From a bacterium (lineage in GTDB: Bacteria; Armatimonadota; Fimbriimonadia; Fimbriimonadales; Fimbriimonadaceae), in the NCBI GenBank assembly GCA_027483535.1, contig JAIXUN010000002.1, positions 1,922,001-1,986,000 of the forward strand: DNA of 64,000 nucleotides. The letters are read 5' to 3'. The notes below the pieces were generated by a model. It was not told where the DNA came from, did not search any database, and saw nothing but the letters and a program-made list of their open reading frames with translations. The position numbers and the translations under genes were made by a program. Position 1 is the stretch's first letter; the number at the start of each line of letters is the position of its first letter. Of this stretch, positions 9,138-17,781 are shown piece after piece.

Positions 9138-9155
9138 GGAACTGCCATACGGTTT
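9119..9155 (-). terminator. Intrinsic terminator of the ABC/TPR operon, enclosing the next gene's ATG
   Basis: On the minus strand AAACCGTATGG pairs with CCATACGGTTT across a 15-nt loop, followed by TTTTTGCTTT. It lies 36 bp after the TPR gene. The loop holds the ATG (9137-9135) of the CocE-type hydrolase. Confidence 0.85.
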
Positions 9156-9190
9156 ACACCCAAAGCCGGATGCGCGCCAGACTTATTTGT

Positions 9191-10102
9191 TCACAATTTT
9201 GAGATTAGGTCTTTTGCCGTCTCGATGAATCGGGCGATGATCGGATCTTCCGGATACAGTTTGCTGCCTTCGGTCATTGCCGCGAGCATCTCGTGGGGCT
9301 TGCCCGAATCTCGATAACACAGGCCCAACCAGCGATAAGTCTCCATGAGCGCTTCCTTCTCCTCGTCGGTCAACTTGTCAAAGTTTCCGACCCCAACGCT
9401 TCGGGCTTTTTCAAGATAGGGCAAGGCGTGCTTGATGTCTCGATCCGAGTACGGGTGCCCAGGGAGCGGCCTCATGTACAGGAAGCCGATCTGGGTGAGA
9501 ATCGCGATCGAGTTCGGATTCTTTTCCAGGCCCTGCGCCAGAAACTCATGCGCCGCTCGAACGCCCGGCATGGTGTTCTCCCAACGAAGAATGGTGGCGC
9601 CTGTGGTCCAGCCCGGTGCGAATTGCGGATCCAGCCACGTCATCAACCGGAATAACGGAAGGGTCGTTCGGGGGTTGTTATGACTGTGGTTGGTCATATC
9701 CTTGTAAGAAGAGGTGGCTCTCTCGAGGTCCCCAATCCAGCCTCGAAAGTCTCGGCTTGCCGGAGGGACGACAGTGACGATCAGGCTGTCGTCGTGGAGT
9801 TGCGCCTTATCCGCTTCCGAGTTGCCAACGCCTTTCCGACCCGCCTTCACTTCGTCTTGAGTCAGCAACCGCATCTCGACGCCGTTGTGAAGATAGAGGT
9901 CGGCGCGCAGGAACATCCAAGAGGAGATTCCGGTTCGAAACTGCCCAAGCAGGGACGCCGCAGCGTGGCTGTCGTGAGCTTCAAGACCAACCGCAGGCTT
10001 CACCGGGTTGACCATGGGTCCCAGATCGGAAACTAACCAACCACTGCATGCGGCGGCCGCAACCGTAAACGGGACCATGACTGATTTCTTCTGTTCCGAC
10101 AT
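9191..10102 (-). CDS. TPR-containing protein of an ABC transporter operon
   Basis: 303 residues. An N-terminal hydrophobic stretch (VPFTVAAAACSGWLVS) suggests a membrane anchor. Residues 150-300 form helical repeats in which LDPQFAPGW, ALPYLEKARSVG, YRWLGLCYRDSGKPHEMLAAM and GSKLYPEDPI have the spacing of tetratricopeptide repeats. It follows the ABC permease by only 2 bp, so it is probably translated with it and may act as a periplasmic or membrane accessory protein. No enzymatic motif is visible. Confidence 0.75.
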   Translation of the reverse strand: MSEQKKSVMVPFTVAAAACSGWLVSDLGPMVNPVKPAVGLEAHDSHAAASLLGQFRTGISSWMFLRADLYLHNGVEMRLLTQDEVKAGRKGVGNSEADKAQLHDDSLIVTVVPPASRDFRGWIGDLERATSSYKDMTNHSHNNPRTTLPLFRLMTWLDPQFAPGWTTGATILRWENTMPGVRAAHEFLAQGLEKNPNSIAILTQIGFLYMRPLPGHPYSDRDIKHALPYLEKARSVGVGNFDKLTDEEKEALMETYRWLGLCYRDSGKPHEMLAAMTEGSKLYPEDPIIARFIETAKDLISKL

Positions 10103-10104
10103 GG

Positions 10105-10881
10105 TTAAACCGCCTGCTTACGGAACTTCACCCAGCCCAGAGCAATTGTCGCCGAGGAGTACAGGAGCATGTATCCGAAGAGCGACCACATCACCCAGGC
10201 CTGAACCGGACCCCAGTTGATGTTGACCACTCGGCCTCCCATGTCGAACAGCGAAACCTGCGGGAGCAGAACGCTGATCAGTTGGAAGACGGGTCGAATC
10301 GCCTCGGGTGCGGAATCGTAGCCCATTACGAGTGCACGGCTGATCATGCTGGAGCCGAACGCGAACACGAAGGACATCGTCGCACCCGCAGATGGCGTCA
10401 TGTACGCACTCAACGTCATCGACAGAGCGCAGATCACGACGAGTCCCATCATCTTGCCGAACAGGTATTGCAGCATGATCGGCTCAAACTTGACCTTAAA
10501 CACCAACAGAGCCGCTGCGGTGAGGACGGCCAAGATCAAAAAGGCGATCCACGACACCAAAACCGCTCCGAGCAGTTTGCCCGCCAAGAGTTGACCTCGA
10601 GTGATCGGTCGGGCCAAAAGCGGATAGAGCGTACGATTCTTGATCTCATCCGGCAGGAGCCGCGAAGAAGTAAGAATCGCGAGAATCGTGCTGAAGAGAC
10701 CAAGCACGGTGACGGCAAGGTCTTTGGCGAAGATTTCTAGACCATCAAACCCAAAGAACCCGAGGGTTCCTGCGGTGAGAATGATGATGAAGCCGAGAAT
10801 GGCAACGACCCAAAGGTCTTTACGACGAAGACTCTCTAGAACAACCGTTCTAGCAAGCGCGGTGTAGATACGTGGGTTCAT
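10105..10881 (-). CDS. ABC-2 type transporter permease
   Basis: 258 residues with about six membrane helices (VVAILGFIIILTAGTLGFFG, LAVTVLGLFSTILAIL, LVSWIAFLILAVLTAA and others). The RSRLLPDEIKNRTLYPLLARPITRGQLLAGK stretch between helices 2 and 3 is typical of ABC-2 permeases such as NosY-like exporters. It overlaps the ATPase gene upstream by 4 bp (ATGA), giving a coupled ATPase-permease pair. The substrate cannot be read from the sequence. Confidence 0.9.
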   Translation of the reverse strand: MNPRIYTALARTVVLESLRRKDLWVVAILGFIIILTAGTLGFFGFDGLEIFAKDLAVTVLGLFSTILAILTSSRLLPDEIKNRTLYPLLARPITRGQLLAGKLLGAVLVSWIAFLILAVLTAAALLVFKVKFEPIMLQYLFGKMMGLVVICALSMTLSAYMTPSAGATMSFVFAFGSSMISRALVMGYDSAPEAIRPVFQLISVLLPQVSLFDMGGRVVNINWGPVQAWVMWSLFGYMLLYSSATIALGWVKFRKQAV

Positions 10882-11789
10882 GCTGCCTCCTGGATGGTGT
10901 GGACGAAGTACTCCTCAAGCGAGCCTTCTTGGGAAACGATGTCGAGAATGGTGCCGCCCTTCGTGCGGATGCGTTCGGTAGCGCCGAGCATCGACTCCGC
11001 ATTGGCAAACGAGGCGATGGTGATTCCATCGGCACCCGTGTTCATGTCCCGAGCGATGTCGGAAACATTCGCGGAGCCTCGGTAGGTGAGGCGATACTCG
11101 CGTAATTCGTCTTTGAGGGTCGACATCGTACGCTCCTCGATCAGTTGTCCCTTGTGGATGAGGATGAGTCGATCGCAAAGCATGTCGACCTCTGCAAGTT
11201 CGTGACTACTGAAGAAGAGCGTGGCGCCCTCGTCTCGCTTGGCTTTGAGGAGAGTTCGCAGTTCCTTTCGACCGACGGGGTCGAGGCCGCTCGTCACCTC
11301 GTCCAGAATCAGCAGTCGCGGATTACCGAGCAGCGACTGGGCGATTCCAACCCGCTGCAGCATTCCTTTACTCATGCTGCGATTCAACTTGTTCTTCGCA
11401 TGACCGATGCCGACAAGGTCCAACAGGTCGTCGATCTCCTTTCGGAGCGTCTTACCGAACAGACCCTGGAGTTCGCCGTACATGGTCAGCGTTTCGACCG
11501 GCGTGAGAAATGGGTAGTACATCGCGACTTCGGGCAGATAGCCAATCTGCATTCGCGATTCGGGCGTGCCCGCTTGGTCACCAAAAATTTGTAATTCGCC
11601 CGCGTCTGGCTCGACAAAGCCCATGAGCGCCTTGAGCGTGGAGGACTTTCCGGCTCCGTTTGGTCCGAGGAATCCGACGATTTCACCGGGAGCTACTGAG
11701 AAGCTGAGGCCCCGAACCGCGTTGAGCGATTCGCCTTTTTTTGCTCGGTAAGTCACCCCGAGGTTGTTGACACTAATTGCCGGCTGCAT
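10878..11789 (-). CDS. ABC transporter ATP-binding protein
   Basis: 303 residues. Walker A is GPNGAGKSS, the signature is degenerate (MSKGMLQRVGIAQ), Walker B is LLILDEVTSGLDP and the switch His is in SSHELAEV. An additional C-terminal domain of about 90 residues (YRLTYRGSANVSDIARD...) is usual for exporters of the drug/NatA/CcmA-like group. It is the first gene of a three-gene operon: ATPase, permease, TPR protein. Confidence 0.95.
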   Translation of the reverse strand: MQPAISVNNLGVTYRAKKGESLNAVRGLSFSVAPGEIVGFLGPNGAGKSSTLKALMGFVEPDAGELQIFGDQAGTPESRMQIGYLPEVAMYYPFLTPVETLTMYGELQGLFGKTLRKEIDDLLDLVGIGHAKNKLNRSMSKGMLQRVGIAQSLLGNPRLLILDEVTSGLDPVGRKELRTLLKAKRDEGATLFFSSHELAEVDMLCDRLILIHKGQLIEERTMSTLKDELREYRLTYRGSANVSDIARDMNTGADGITIASFANAESMLGATERIRTKGGTILDIVSQEGSLEEYFVHTIQEAA

Positions 11790-11936
11790 AGGTTCCCACT
11801 GGGAGAGCTCAAGCGGTATTCACGCGCTCTTCCCCAGTAGAAATATCGGCATCGGTTTTTGATTCTTGAGCAACTTGTGAGGTTTGTTCTATGAACTCGA
11901 TGAATGGGGGAATGTGAGTTGGATATGCTCCCAACC

Positions 11937-12833
11937 ATGAGCGTCACCGTTGATCGAACCCAACACCAAGACATTCGCCTGGGCACCCTTGCCGGATTCA
12001 ATTTGGGAGCAGGCTATCTCTCGCAGATGGTGGTGCATGGATTCGAGAGCTTCGAACTCACCGCCTGGGCCTATCTGAAAGATCTTGATGTCGAGAAGTC
12101 GGCGAAGGAATCGCTTTCTGCCATCGAGGGGAAGGCGATCATCAGTTCGGTGGGCATTTACGGCAACCCGCTACAAGACGAGCAAACGGCTAAGGATTGG
12201 AAAGTGCTCATTGAGAATGCTCACCTCTTTGGATGCAATGTGGTTTGCGGATTCGCGGGTGCGCTCGAAGACCGACCCGTAGACGAGTCGATTCCCAAGT
12301 ACGTGGAGGTTTTCGGAGAGCTGGCGAAGGTCGCCGAGGCGAACGGCGTGAAGATTGCTTTCGAGAACTGCGACATGGGTGGCACTTGGGCAGCACCGAA
12401 GTGGAATATCGCCCACTCTCCTCGGGCGTGGGAGATGATGTTCAACGCCGTTGATAGCGAAGCGATCGGCTTAGAGTGGGAACCCTGCCACCAGATGGTT
12501 TCCGGCATCGACCCGCTTCCTCAGTTGAAGAAAGTGATCTCGAGGGTCTATCACATCCACGGAAAGGACGCTTCGGTGGACTACGACACCCTTCGCACCC
12601 AAGGACTCCGCAGCGGATTGCCGTGGGTTCATCACCGAACTCCAGGGTTTGGCGATACGAATTGGACAGACCTCATTTCGATCTTGAGGCAAAACAAGTG
12701 GCAGGGTGCCATTGACATTGAGGGATGGCACGATCCGGTCTATTGCGGCGATCTGGAGACGACCGGACAGGTACACGGCTTGAATTATCTAAAGGCCTGC
12801 CGGGGCGGTGCATTTATTCCGAACCCTAACTAA
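11937..12833 (+). CDS. Sugar phosphate isomerase/epimerase family protein (TIM barrel)
   Basis: 298 residues from the ATG chosen here; the frame opens earlier, with ATGs at 11904 and 11925. The fold is recognised from the barrel strands: 'RLGTLAGFNLGAG', HLFGCNVVCGFAG, 'VKIAFENCDMGG' (metal Glu), 'LEWEPCHQ', VYHIHGKDA (metal His) and GAIDIEGWHD (metal Glu). These match the xylose-isomerase-like AP-endonuclease-2 family, often enzymes of sugar or inositol breakdown. The substrate is unknown. No neighbour on the same strand points to a pathway. Confidence 0.8.
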   Translation: MSVTVDRTQHQDIRLGTLAGFNLGAGYLSQMVVHGFESFELTAWAYLKDLDVEKSAKESLSAIEGKAIISSVGIYGNPLQDEQTAKDWKVLIENAHLFGCNVVCGFAGALEDRPVDESIPKYVEVFGELAKVAEANGVKIAFENCDMGGTWAAPKWNIAHSPRAWEMMFNAVDSEAIGLEWEPCHQMVSGIDPLPQLKKVISRVYHIHGKDASVDYDTLRTQGLRSGLPWVHHRTPGFGDTNWTDLISILRQNKWQGAIDIEGWHDPVYCGDLETTGQVHGLNYLKACRGGAFIPNPN

Positions 12834-12933
12834 CCTGTTCGATAGACAAACGAGTTTCGAATTGCTAGAATATGGATGAAAGCTTCTAACCGAAGCTTGA
12901 CCGGGCGCACGGATTGCGACCGAGGATCGATTC

Positions 12934-14616
12934 ATGTTTACGTTGAAAATTGGTGCAAGCGCGTTACTTCTTGGAATTGCGTGCGTAGGTTTTGCCTCAG
13001 AGTTCGGAATCCCCGGACGCGACTATGTTGCGAATGAGATTCTTGTTAAATACCGACCAGGTCGCTCCGGCACGATTAGCCGACTAGCGCTCCCCGGTCG
13101 AGTGGTAGAAACCATTCCGACTTTGAACGTCGCCCGCGTGCGGCTTCTGCCCGGCATGAGCGTCGATCGCGCGATCCGCTCCGTCAACCGTGGCGGACAG
13201 TTTGAGTACGCCGAACCAAACTTCAAGAAGCAACTGATTCAGATTCGCCCGAACGACCCTCGCTACGCTGAGCAGTACTTCCTGCCGAAGATCGCAATGG
13301 AGCAGGCATGGGCGCGAGTCCTTGGCTCCGCAACGGTGAAGGTCGCCGTTGTCGATACGGGAGTCAACCTTGAGCACGAGGATCTTAAGCCCGTTATCGC
13401 AACGGGAGGACGAGACTTCTCTGACAACGATAACGATCCTAATGACTATCAGGGTCACGGTTCGCACTGCGCAGGAATTGCCGGCGCCGCAACCAACAAC
13501 GGCTTGGGCGTGGCGGGCGTCGGATACGGCATTCGCATTCTGCCGCTGAAAATTTTCCCGAACGCGACCGACTCCGTTTCTGCAGCCGCGCTTGTATACG
13601 CTGCCGATCAAGGTTGCCGAGTTATTTCGATGAGCTACGGCTCGTACGGCAAGAGCGCAACCGAAGAAGCTGCGGTCAACTACGCCTGGTCGAAGGGCGT
13701 CGTGCTCGTGGGTGGAGCCGCCAACGACAACATCACCAACATGTTCTATCCGGGAGCGTTTCCGAACGTCATCGCGGTTGGCTCAACTCAGCAAGAAGAT
13801 CGCAAGAGCGACTTCTCGAACTGGGGTCAGTGGGTAGACGTGGCTGCGCCGGGGTCCAACATCATGTCGACCTACTTCGGCAGCCCGACGGCCTACCAGT
13901 TCAGCAGTGGAACTTCTATGGCAACGCCCGTCGTCGCCGGTGCCGCCGCGATTCTAGCGTCTTGGTCGCCTACGTCCACCAACGCCGACATTCGACGAGC
14001 TCTTGAAATCTCCACCGATCCGGTCGTTGGAATCAATCCAGGAACGGGTCAGCCGTGGTTCGCCAACGGTCGAATCAACGTGGATCGAGCCCTTGACAGC
14101 CTTCGACCGCCCATCGCGTTCGAAGATGTTCCGGATTGGGTCACCGTTTTCACCAACGGAACTTCCGAGGGGACCGCTCCCGGTGGATTTGTCAGCGGAG
14201 CAACCTTCGCATCGGCACTGGCCGATTCGGATAACAGCAAGTTCACGGTTGGAAGCGTCAGCGTCAAAGGGATCGGGCAAATCGCTTCGATGTCGGCACG
14301 AGTTCCGCTTCTTGAGCCGGGCAGCACGATCGTCTCTGGCAATATCCGCCTTCAGGGATCGACCACTTCGTTGAACACGACGAGCGTGATCATTTACATG
14401 CTCAACCACGAAACGAATCGATACGACCGAATCGGATCGACCGTATTGAACGGCAACGAGCAACTGATCGCACTGCCCAAGAACTTTGGTGCATATGTCG
14501 ATACCCAGAACCGAGCAACGATCGTTGTTCGTTCGATCCTTCCCTCTCGCCTTGCGCGCAGCCCGTATGCGGCTCACTTCGACCTTCTTAAGATCGAAGG
14601 CGCAAGCGTTCAGTAA
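12934..14616 (+). CDS. Secreted subtilisin-like serine protease (S8), copy 1
   Basis: 560 residues. Signal peptide (cleavage near residue 21), then a propeptide-like domain of about 80 residues (VANEILVKYRPGR...YAEPNF), then the S8 domain with catalytic Asp 141 (VAVVDTG), His 175 (GHGSHCAG), oxyanion Asn 264 and Ser 328 (SGTSMATP). A C-terminal domain (about 395-560), shared with the next gene, is of unknown function. The ATG follows GAGGA at 7 nt. A hairpin at 14623-14661 follows. The canonical AAAGN around the oxyanion Asn reads GGAAND here, but the Asn is kept. Confidence 0.93.
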   Translation: MFTLKIGASALLLGIACVGFASEFGIPGRDYVANEILVKYRPGRSGTISRLALPGRVVETIPTLNVARVRLLPGMSVDRAIRSVNRGGQFEYAEPNFKKQLIQIRPNDPRYAEQYFLPKIAMEQAWARVLGSATVKVAVVDTGVNLEHEDLKPVIATGGRDFSDNDNDPNDYQGHGSHCAGIAGAATNNGLGVAGVGYGIRILPLKIFPNATDSVSAAALVYAADQGCRVISMSYGSYGKSATEEAAVNYAWSKGVVLVGGAANDNITNMFYPGAFPNVIAVGSTQQEDRKSDFSNWGQWVDVAAPGSNIMSTYFGSPTAYQFSSGTSMATPVVAGAAAILASWSPTSTNADIRRALEISTDPVVGINPGTGQPWFANGRINVDRALDSLRPPIAFEDVPDWVTVFTNGTSEGTAPGGFVSGATFASALADSDNSKFTVGSVSVKGIGQIASMSARVPLLEPGSTIVSGNIRLQGSTTSLNTTSVIIYMLNHETNRYDRIGSTVLNGNEQLIALPKNFGAYVDTQNRATIVVRSILPSRLARSPYAAHFDLLKIEGASVQ

Positions 14617-14622
14617 TTCAGC

Positions 14623-14661
14623 TTGCTCCGTTCCCTCCTTTAGAGGAAGGGAACGGAGCAA
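14623..14661 (+). terminator. Hairpin after subtilase copy 1
   Basis: TTGCTCCGTTCCC pairs with GGGAACGGAGCAA, with one bulge, and lacks a long T-run downstream. It is likely a weak terminator or mRNA-end hairpin between the two subtilase genes. Confidence 0.6.
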
Positions 14662-14833
14662 TTAGCAAATCTTTCGCAAACTCGGCACACTCTCTTCGTT
14701 TGCCGAAAACTTTCCACACGCGAACGTCGTCTAGTGATAGAATCAGCGTTGTTTGGCGCGTACGTTTTATTCGTGCGACTTCTTATCGGGTCTCACTTTT
14801 TGCGCGAAACCTCGGCAGGTGACTGAAATTATC

Positions 14834-16513
14834 ATGAAGAGAATTGCGACATCCTTCGTGCTTCTTGCATCCGTGGTGGGTGTATCGAGCGCTAACGCGT
14901 TGGGAGTCCCTGGTCGGGACTACGTTGCCAACGAGATTTTGGTGAAGTATCGCGCGGGTCGGTCTGGCACAATCAGCCGAATCGCGTTACCAGGCCGAGT
15001 GGTCGAAACGATCCCGCAGATCAATGTGGCGCGCGTCCGACTCCTTCCCGGAATGACCGTCGAGCGGGCGATTAAGGCAATCAATCGATCTGGCAGTTTC
15101 CAATACGCCGAGCCAAACTACAAGTACAAGCCGTTCCAGCGGAACCCGAACGACACGCGACTGGCTGAGCAGTATGCGATTCCTCGAGTGGAACTTCCTC
15201 TCGCCTGGGCAAGAACACTTGGTTCTGCTACGGTTCGCGTTGCGGTGATCGACTCGGGAATCAACAAGACTCACGAGGACCTCACCAGCATTATTGCTCC
15301 CGGTGAAAGGGACTTTTCCGACAACGACAACGATGCGACCGACCTCGATGGCCACGGCACACACTGTGCAGGTATCGCCGGTGCCGCTACCAATAATGGT
15401 CTTGGCGTTGCCGGTGCGGGATGGGGCGTGCGAATTCTTCCCCTGAAGATTTTCCCGAACTCTTTCGCGAACGTCAGCGCAGCGGCAATTATTTACGCCG
15501 CTGACCAGGGTTGTAAGGTTATCTCGATGAGCTTTGGCGGTCCTTTCCCGAGCCAAGTTGCTGAAGATGCAGTCAACTACGCCTGGGGCAAAGGCTCTCT
15601 GCTCGTAGCTGCTGCCGGTAACGACGCCCAAGATGGAGAGAACTTCCCGGCTGCATATGATCGTGTGCTCGCTGTTGGATCGACCAACGACCAAGACCGC
15701 AAATCCGGCTTCTCCACTCACGGACAGTGGGTTGACGTTGGAGCACCAGGTTCGAGCATCCTTTCCACCTACGTTGGCGGTACGGCGGCATACGAGTTCA
15801 GTGACGGAACTTCGATGGCTTGTCCGCTGGTCGCTGGTTCTGCAGGTCTCCTGTTCTCCTTCTCGCCGACGTCTACCAACGCAGACGTTCGCCGAGCTCT
15901 TGAGACGTCCACCGATCCCGTCGTTGGAAACAACCCGGCAACGGGCCAACCTTGGTTCGCCAACGGCCGGATTAATGTCAACAAAGCCTTGGATGCTTTG
16001 CGCCCCCCAATCGCTTTCGAGGACGTTCCGGATAACGTAGCGGTCTTCGTCAACGGCACGGCCGAAGGCACAGCTCCTTCCGGTTTTGTTGATGGAACGA
16101 CCTTCGCTCCATCCTTGGGAGCGGCCGATGGTTCTGTGTTCACGGTTGGAAGCGTCAACGTCAAAGGCGTTGGCCAAGTCGCATCGGTTCAAGCACGCAT
16201 TCCGTTGCTCGAGCCGGCATCGACGGTTATCGGAGGAAATATTCGGATCACCGGAACCACCACGTCGCTCAACACGACCACGGTTCTGGTTTACCTGCGA
16301 AATCACTCGACTAACCGACTTGATCGCATTGGATCAACGGTTCTCAACGGAACGACTCAACTGGTTGCGCTGCCGACGGACATGAGCCCGTACGCAGACT
16401 CCTTGAACAACGTCACCGTGATCGTCCGATCGATCCTTCCGCAACGAATCGCTCGTTCGCCGTACGGGGCATCGTTCGACGAAATTGTGCTGGAAGGCGC
16501 GGCGGTCAACTAA
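14834..16513 (+). CDS. Secreted subtilisin-like serine protease (S8), copy 2
   Basis: 559 residues from the ATG at 14834, which follows AGGTGA and begins a clean signal peptide (MKRIATSFVLLASVVGVSS); the frame itself opens at 14753. The architecture is as in copy 1: propeptide, S8 domain with VAVIDSG (Asp), GHGTHCAG (His), AAAGND (Asn) and DGTSMACP (Ser), and the same C-terminal domain. The two copies are alike over their full length, clearly a tandem duplication. The active site is intact in both, so copy-specific substrates or expression are possible. Confidence 0.93.
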   Translation: MKRIATSFVLLASVVGVSSANALGVPGRDYVANEILVKYRAGRSGTISRIALPGRVVETIPQINVARVRLLPGMTVERAIKAINRSGSFQYAEPNYKYKPFQRNPNDTRLAEQYAIPRVELPLAWARTLGSATVRVAVIDSGINKTHEDLTSIIAPGERDFSDNDNDATDLDGHGTHCAGIAGAATNNGLGVAGAGWGVRILPLKIFPNSFANVSAAAIIYAADQGCKVISMSFGGPFPSQVAEDAVNYAWGKGSLLVAAAGNDAQDGENFPAAYDRVLAVGSTNDQDRKSGFSTHGQWVDVGAPGSSILSTYVGGTAAYEFSDGTSMACPLVAGSAGLLFSFSPTSTNADVRRALETSTDPVVGNNPATGQPWFANGRINVNKALDALRPPIAFEDVPDNVAVFVNGTAEGTAPSGFVDGTTFAPSLGAADGSVFTVGSVNVKGVGQVASVQARIPLLEPASTVIGGNIRITGTTTSLNTTTVLVYLRNHSTNRLDRIGSTVLNGTTQLVALPTDMSPYADSLNNVTVIVRSILPQRIARSPYGASFDEIVLEGAAVN

Positions 16514-16538
16514 AACCGTTAAGCTAGAAAGAACCCAC

Positions 16539-16572
16539 AAAGAGGGTGCCCGTCAGCGGGTACCCTCTTTTT
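16539..16572 (+). terminator. Intrinsic terminator immediately upstream of sucC
   Basis: AAAGAGGGTGCCCG pairs with CGGGTACCCTCTTT around a TCAG loop and is followed by TTTTT. It terminates subtilase copy 2. The sucC ATG lies only a few bases after the T-tract. Confidence 0.9.
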
Positions 16573-16577
16573 CGTTC

Positions 16578-17726
16578 ATGAAGCTCCACGAGTATCAATC
16601 GAAGGACCTTCTCTCGCGATTCGGTGTTCCGGTCGCAGATGGTGACGTCACCTCGGATCCCTCCGAAGTGAAAGCGATCGCCGAGAGATTGGGCGGCAAT
16701 GTCGTCGTAAAGGCTCAGGTTCTAATGGGTGGCCGAGGCAAAGCGGGAGGAGTCAAACTCTTCACCGATGCTGACGAAGCCTCTGCGTTCGCTAAGGACC
16801 TCATCGGCAAGAAGCTCGTGAGCATTCAAAACCCGGCGGGCATGGTGGTTGAAAAGGTGCTCGTCACCAAAACCATCGACATCGCCGAGGAGTACTACCT
16901 TTCCGTCCTGCTCGACCGGTCGCTGCAACAAGTAGTGGTCATGATCAGCAAGGAAGGCGGCATGGACATCGAAGAGGTCGCCGAGCACAATCCGGATGCC
17001 ATCATCAAGCTTCCCGTTGACCCAGCCTGGGGACTCTCCGACTTCGAGGTCCGGCAAGCCGTAAAGGACGCAAAGATTCCGAAGGTCGCCCAAAACCAAA
17101 TGGTCGCGATGATCAAAAAGCTTGTGAAGGCTTACATCGAAACCGACGCGGACCTCATCGAGATCAACCCGTGTGCGCTCACCCCGGAGAACGTTCTCAT
17201 CGCTGCCGACGCGAAAGTCGCCATCGATGACAACGCGCTTTTCCGCTACTCTGATTTCAACGAGACCAGCAGCGACGCCGCCGATGACCCCATCGAAGCC
17301 GAAGCTATTAAGCGAGGCATTGCCTACGTTCGACTCGGAGGCGAAATCGGAATCATGGCGAACGGCGCCGGACTTACGATGCAGTCGCTCGACGAGATCA
17401 ACGCCGCAGGTGGTCGACCCGCAAACTTCCTTGACGTTGGCGGCGGAGCTAAGGCTGATCGCGTGAAGAGCTGCGTCGAGGTCATTTTGATGGACCCGAA
17501 CGTAAAGGGCCTCTTCATCAACATCTTCGGTGGTATCACCCGAGTGGACGAAGTTGCCAAGGGCGTTCTCCAGGCGCTCGACGAGCTCGACGTCAAGATC
17601 CCGATCGTTGCCCGAATTGAAGGAACCGCCGTTGCCGAGGGTCGAAAGATTCTTGAAGGCAGCCGGGTCCAATCTGCCGCCACCGTTAAGGAAGCCGCAG
17701 CAAAGATTGTCGAACTAACTCGATAA
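16578..17726 (+). CDS. sucC: Succinyl-CoA synthetase (ADP-forming) beta subunit
   Basis: 382 residues from the ATG at 16578 (MKLHEYQSKDLL is the invariant family start); the frame opens earlier but that part lies in the previous gene's terminator. It has an ATP-grasp domain (VVVKAQVLMGGRGKAGGVK) with Mg-binding acidic residues (ADLIEINPC), then the CoA-ligase-like domain (NGAGLTMQSLDEI, FLDVGGGAKADRV, FINIFGGITR). It makes ATP and succinate from succinyl-CoA in the TCA cycle. The partner sucD is not adjacent, which is unusual, and no Shine-Dalgarno is visible. Confidence 0.95.
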   Translation: MKLHEYQSKDLLSRFGVPVADGDVTSDPSEVKAIAERLGGNVVVKAQVLMGGRGKAGGVKLFTDADEASAFAKDLIGKKLVSIQNPAGMVVEKVLVTKTIDIAEEYYLSVLLDRSLQQVVVMISKEGGMDIEEVAEHNPDAIIKLPVDPAWGLSDFEVRQAVKDAKIPKVAQNQMVAMIKKLVKAYIETDADLIEINPCALTPENVLIAADAKVAIDDNALFRYSDFNETSSDAADDPIEAEAIKRGIAYVRLGGEIGIMANGAGLTMQSLDEINAAGGRPANFLDVGGGAKADRVKSCVEVILMDPNVKGLFINIFGGITRVDEVAKGVLQALDELDVKIPIVARIEGTAVAEGRKILEGSRVQSAATVKEAAAKIVELTR

Positions 17727-17738
17727 TTTGCCCTTAAG

Positions 17739-17777
17739 AACATCCCTCGGAGAAAAAGCTTCGAGGGATGTTTTGCT
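17739..17777. terminator. Terminator between sucC and the xylanase gene
   Basis: AACATCCCTCG pairs with CGAGGGATGTT, followed by TTGCTTT on the plus strand. It lies between the convergent ends of sucC and the GH10 gene. Confidence 0.85.
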
Positions 17778-17781
17778 TTAT

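Noticed and set aside
14987-16306. A 439-codon minus-strand frame opposite subtilase copy 2
   Set aside because: It mirrors codon structure of the protease, has biased composition (Arg/Ser/Asn rich) and no motif; the plus-strand gene is certain.
16722-17672. A 316-codon minus-strand frame opposite sucC
   Set aside because: Antisense shadow of a conserved gene in high-GC sequence.
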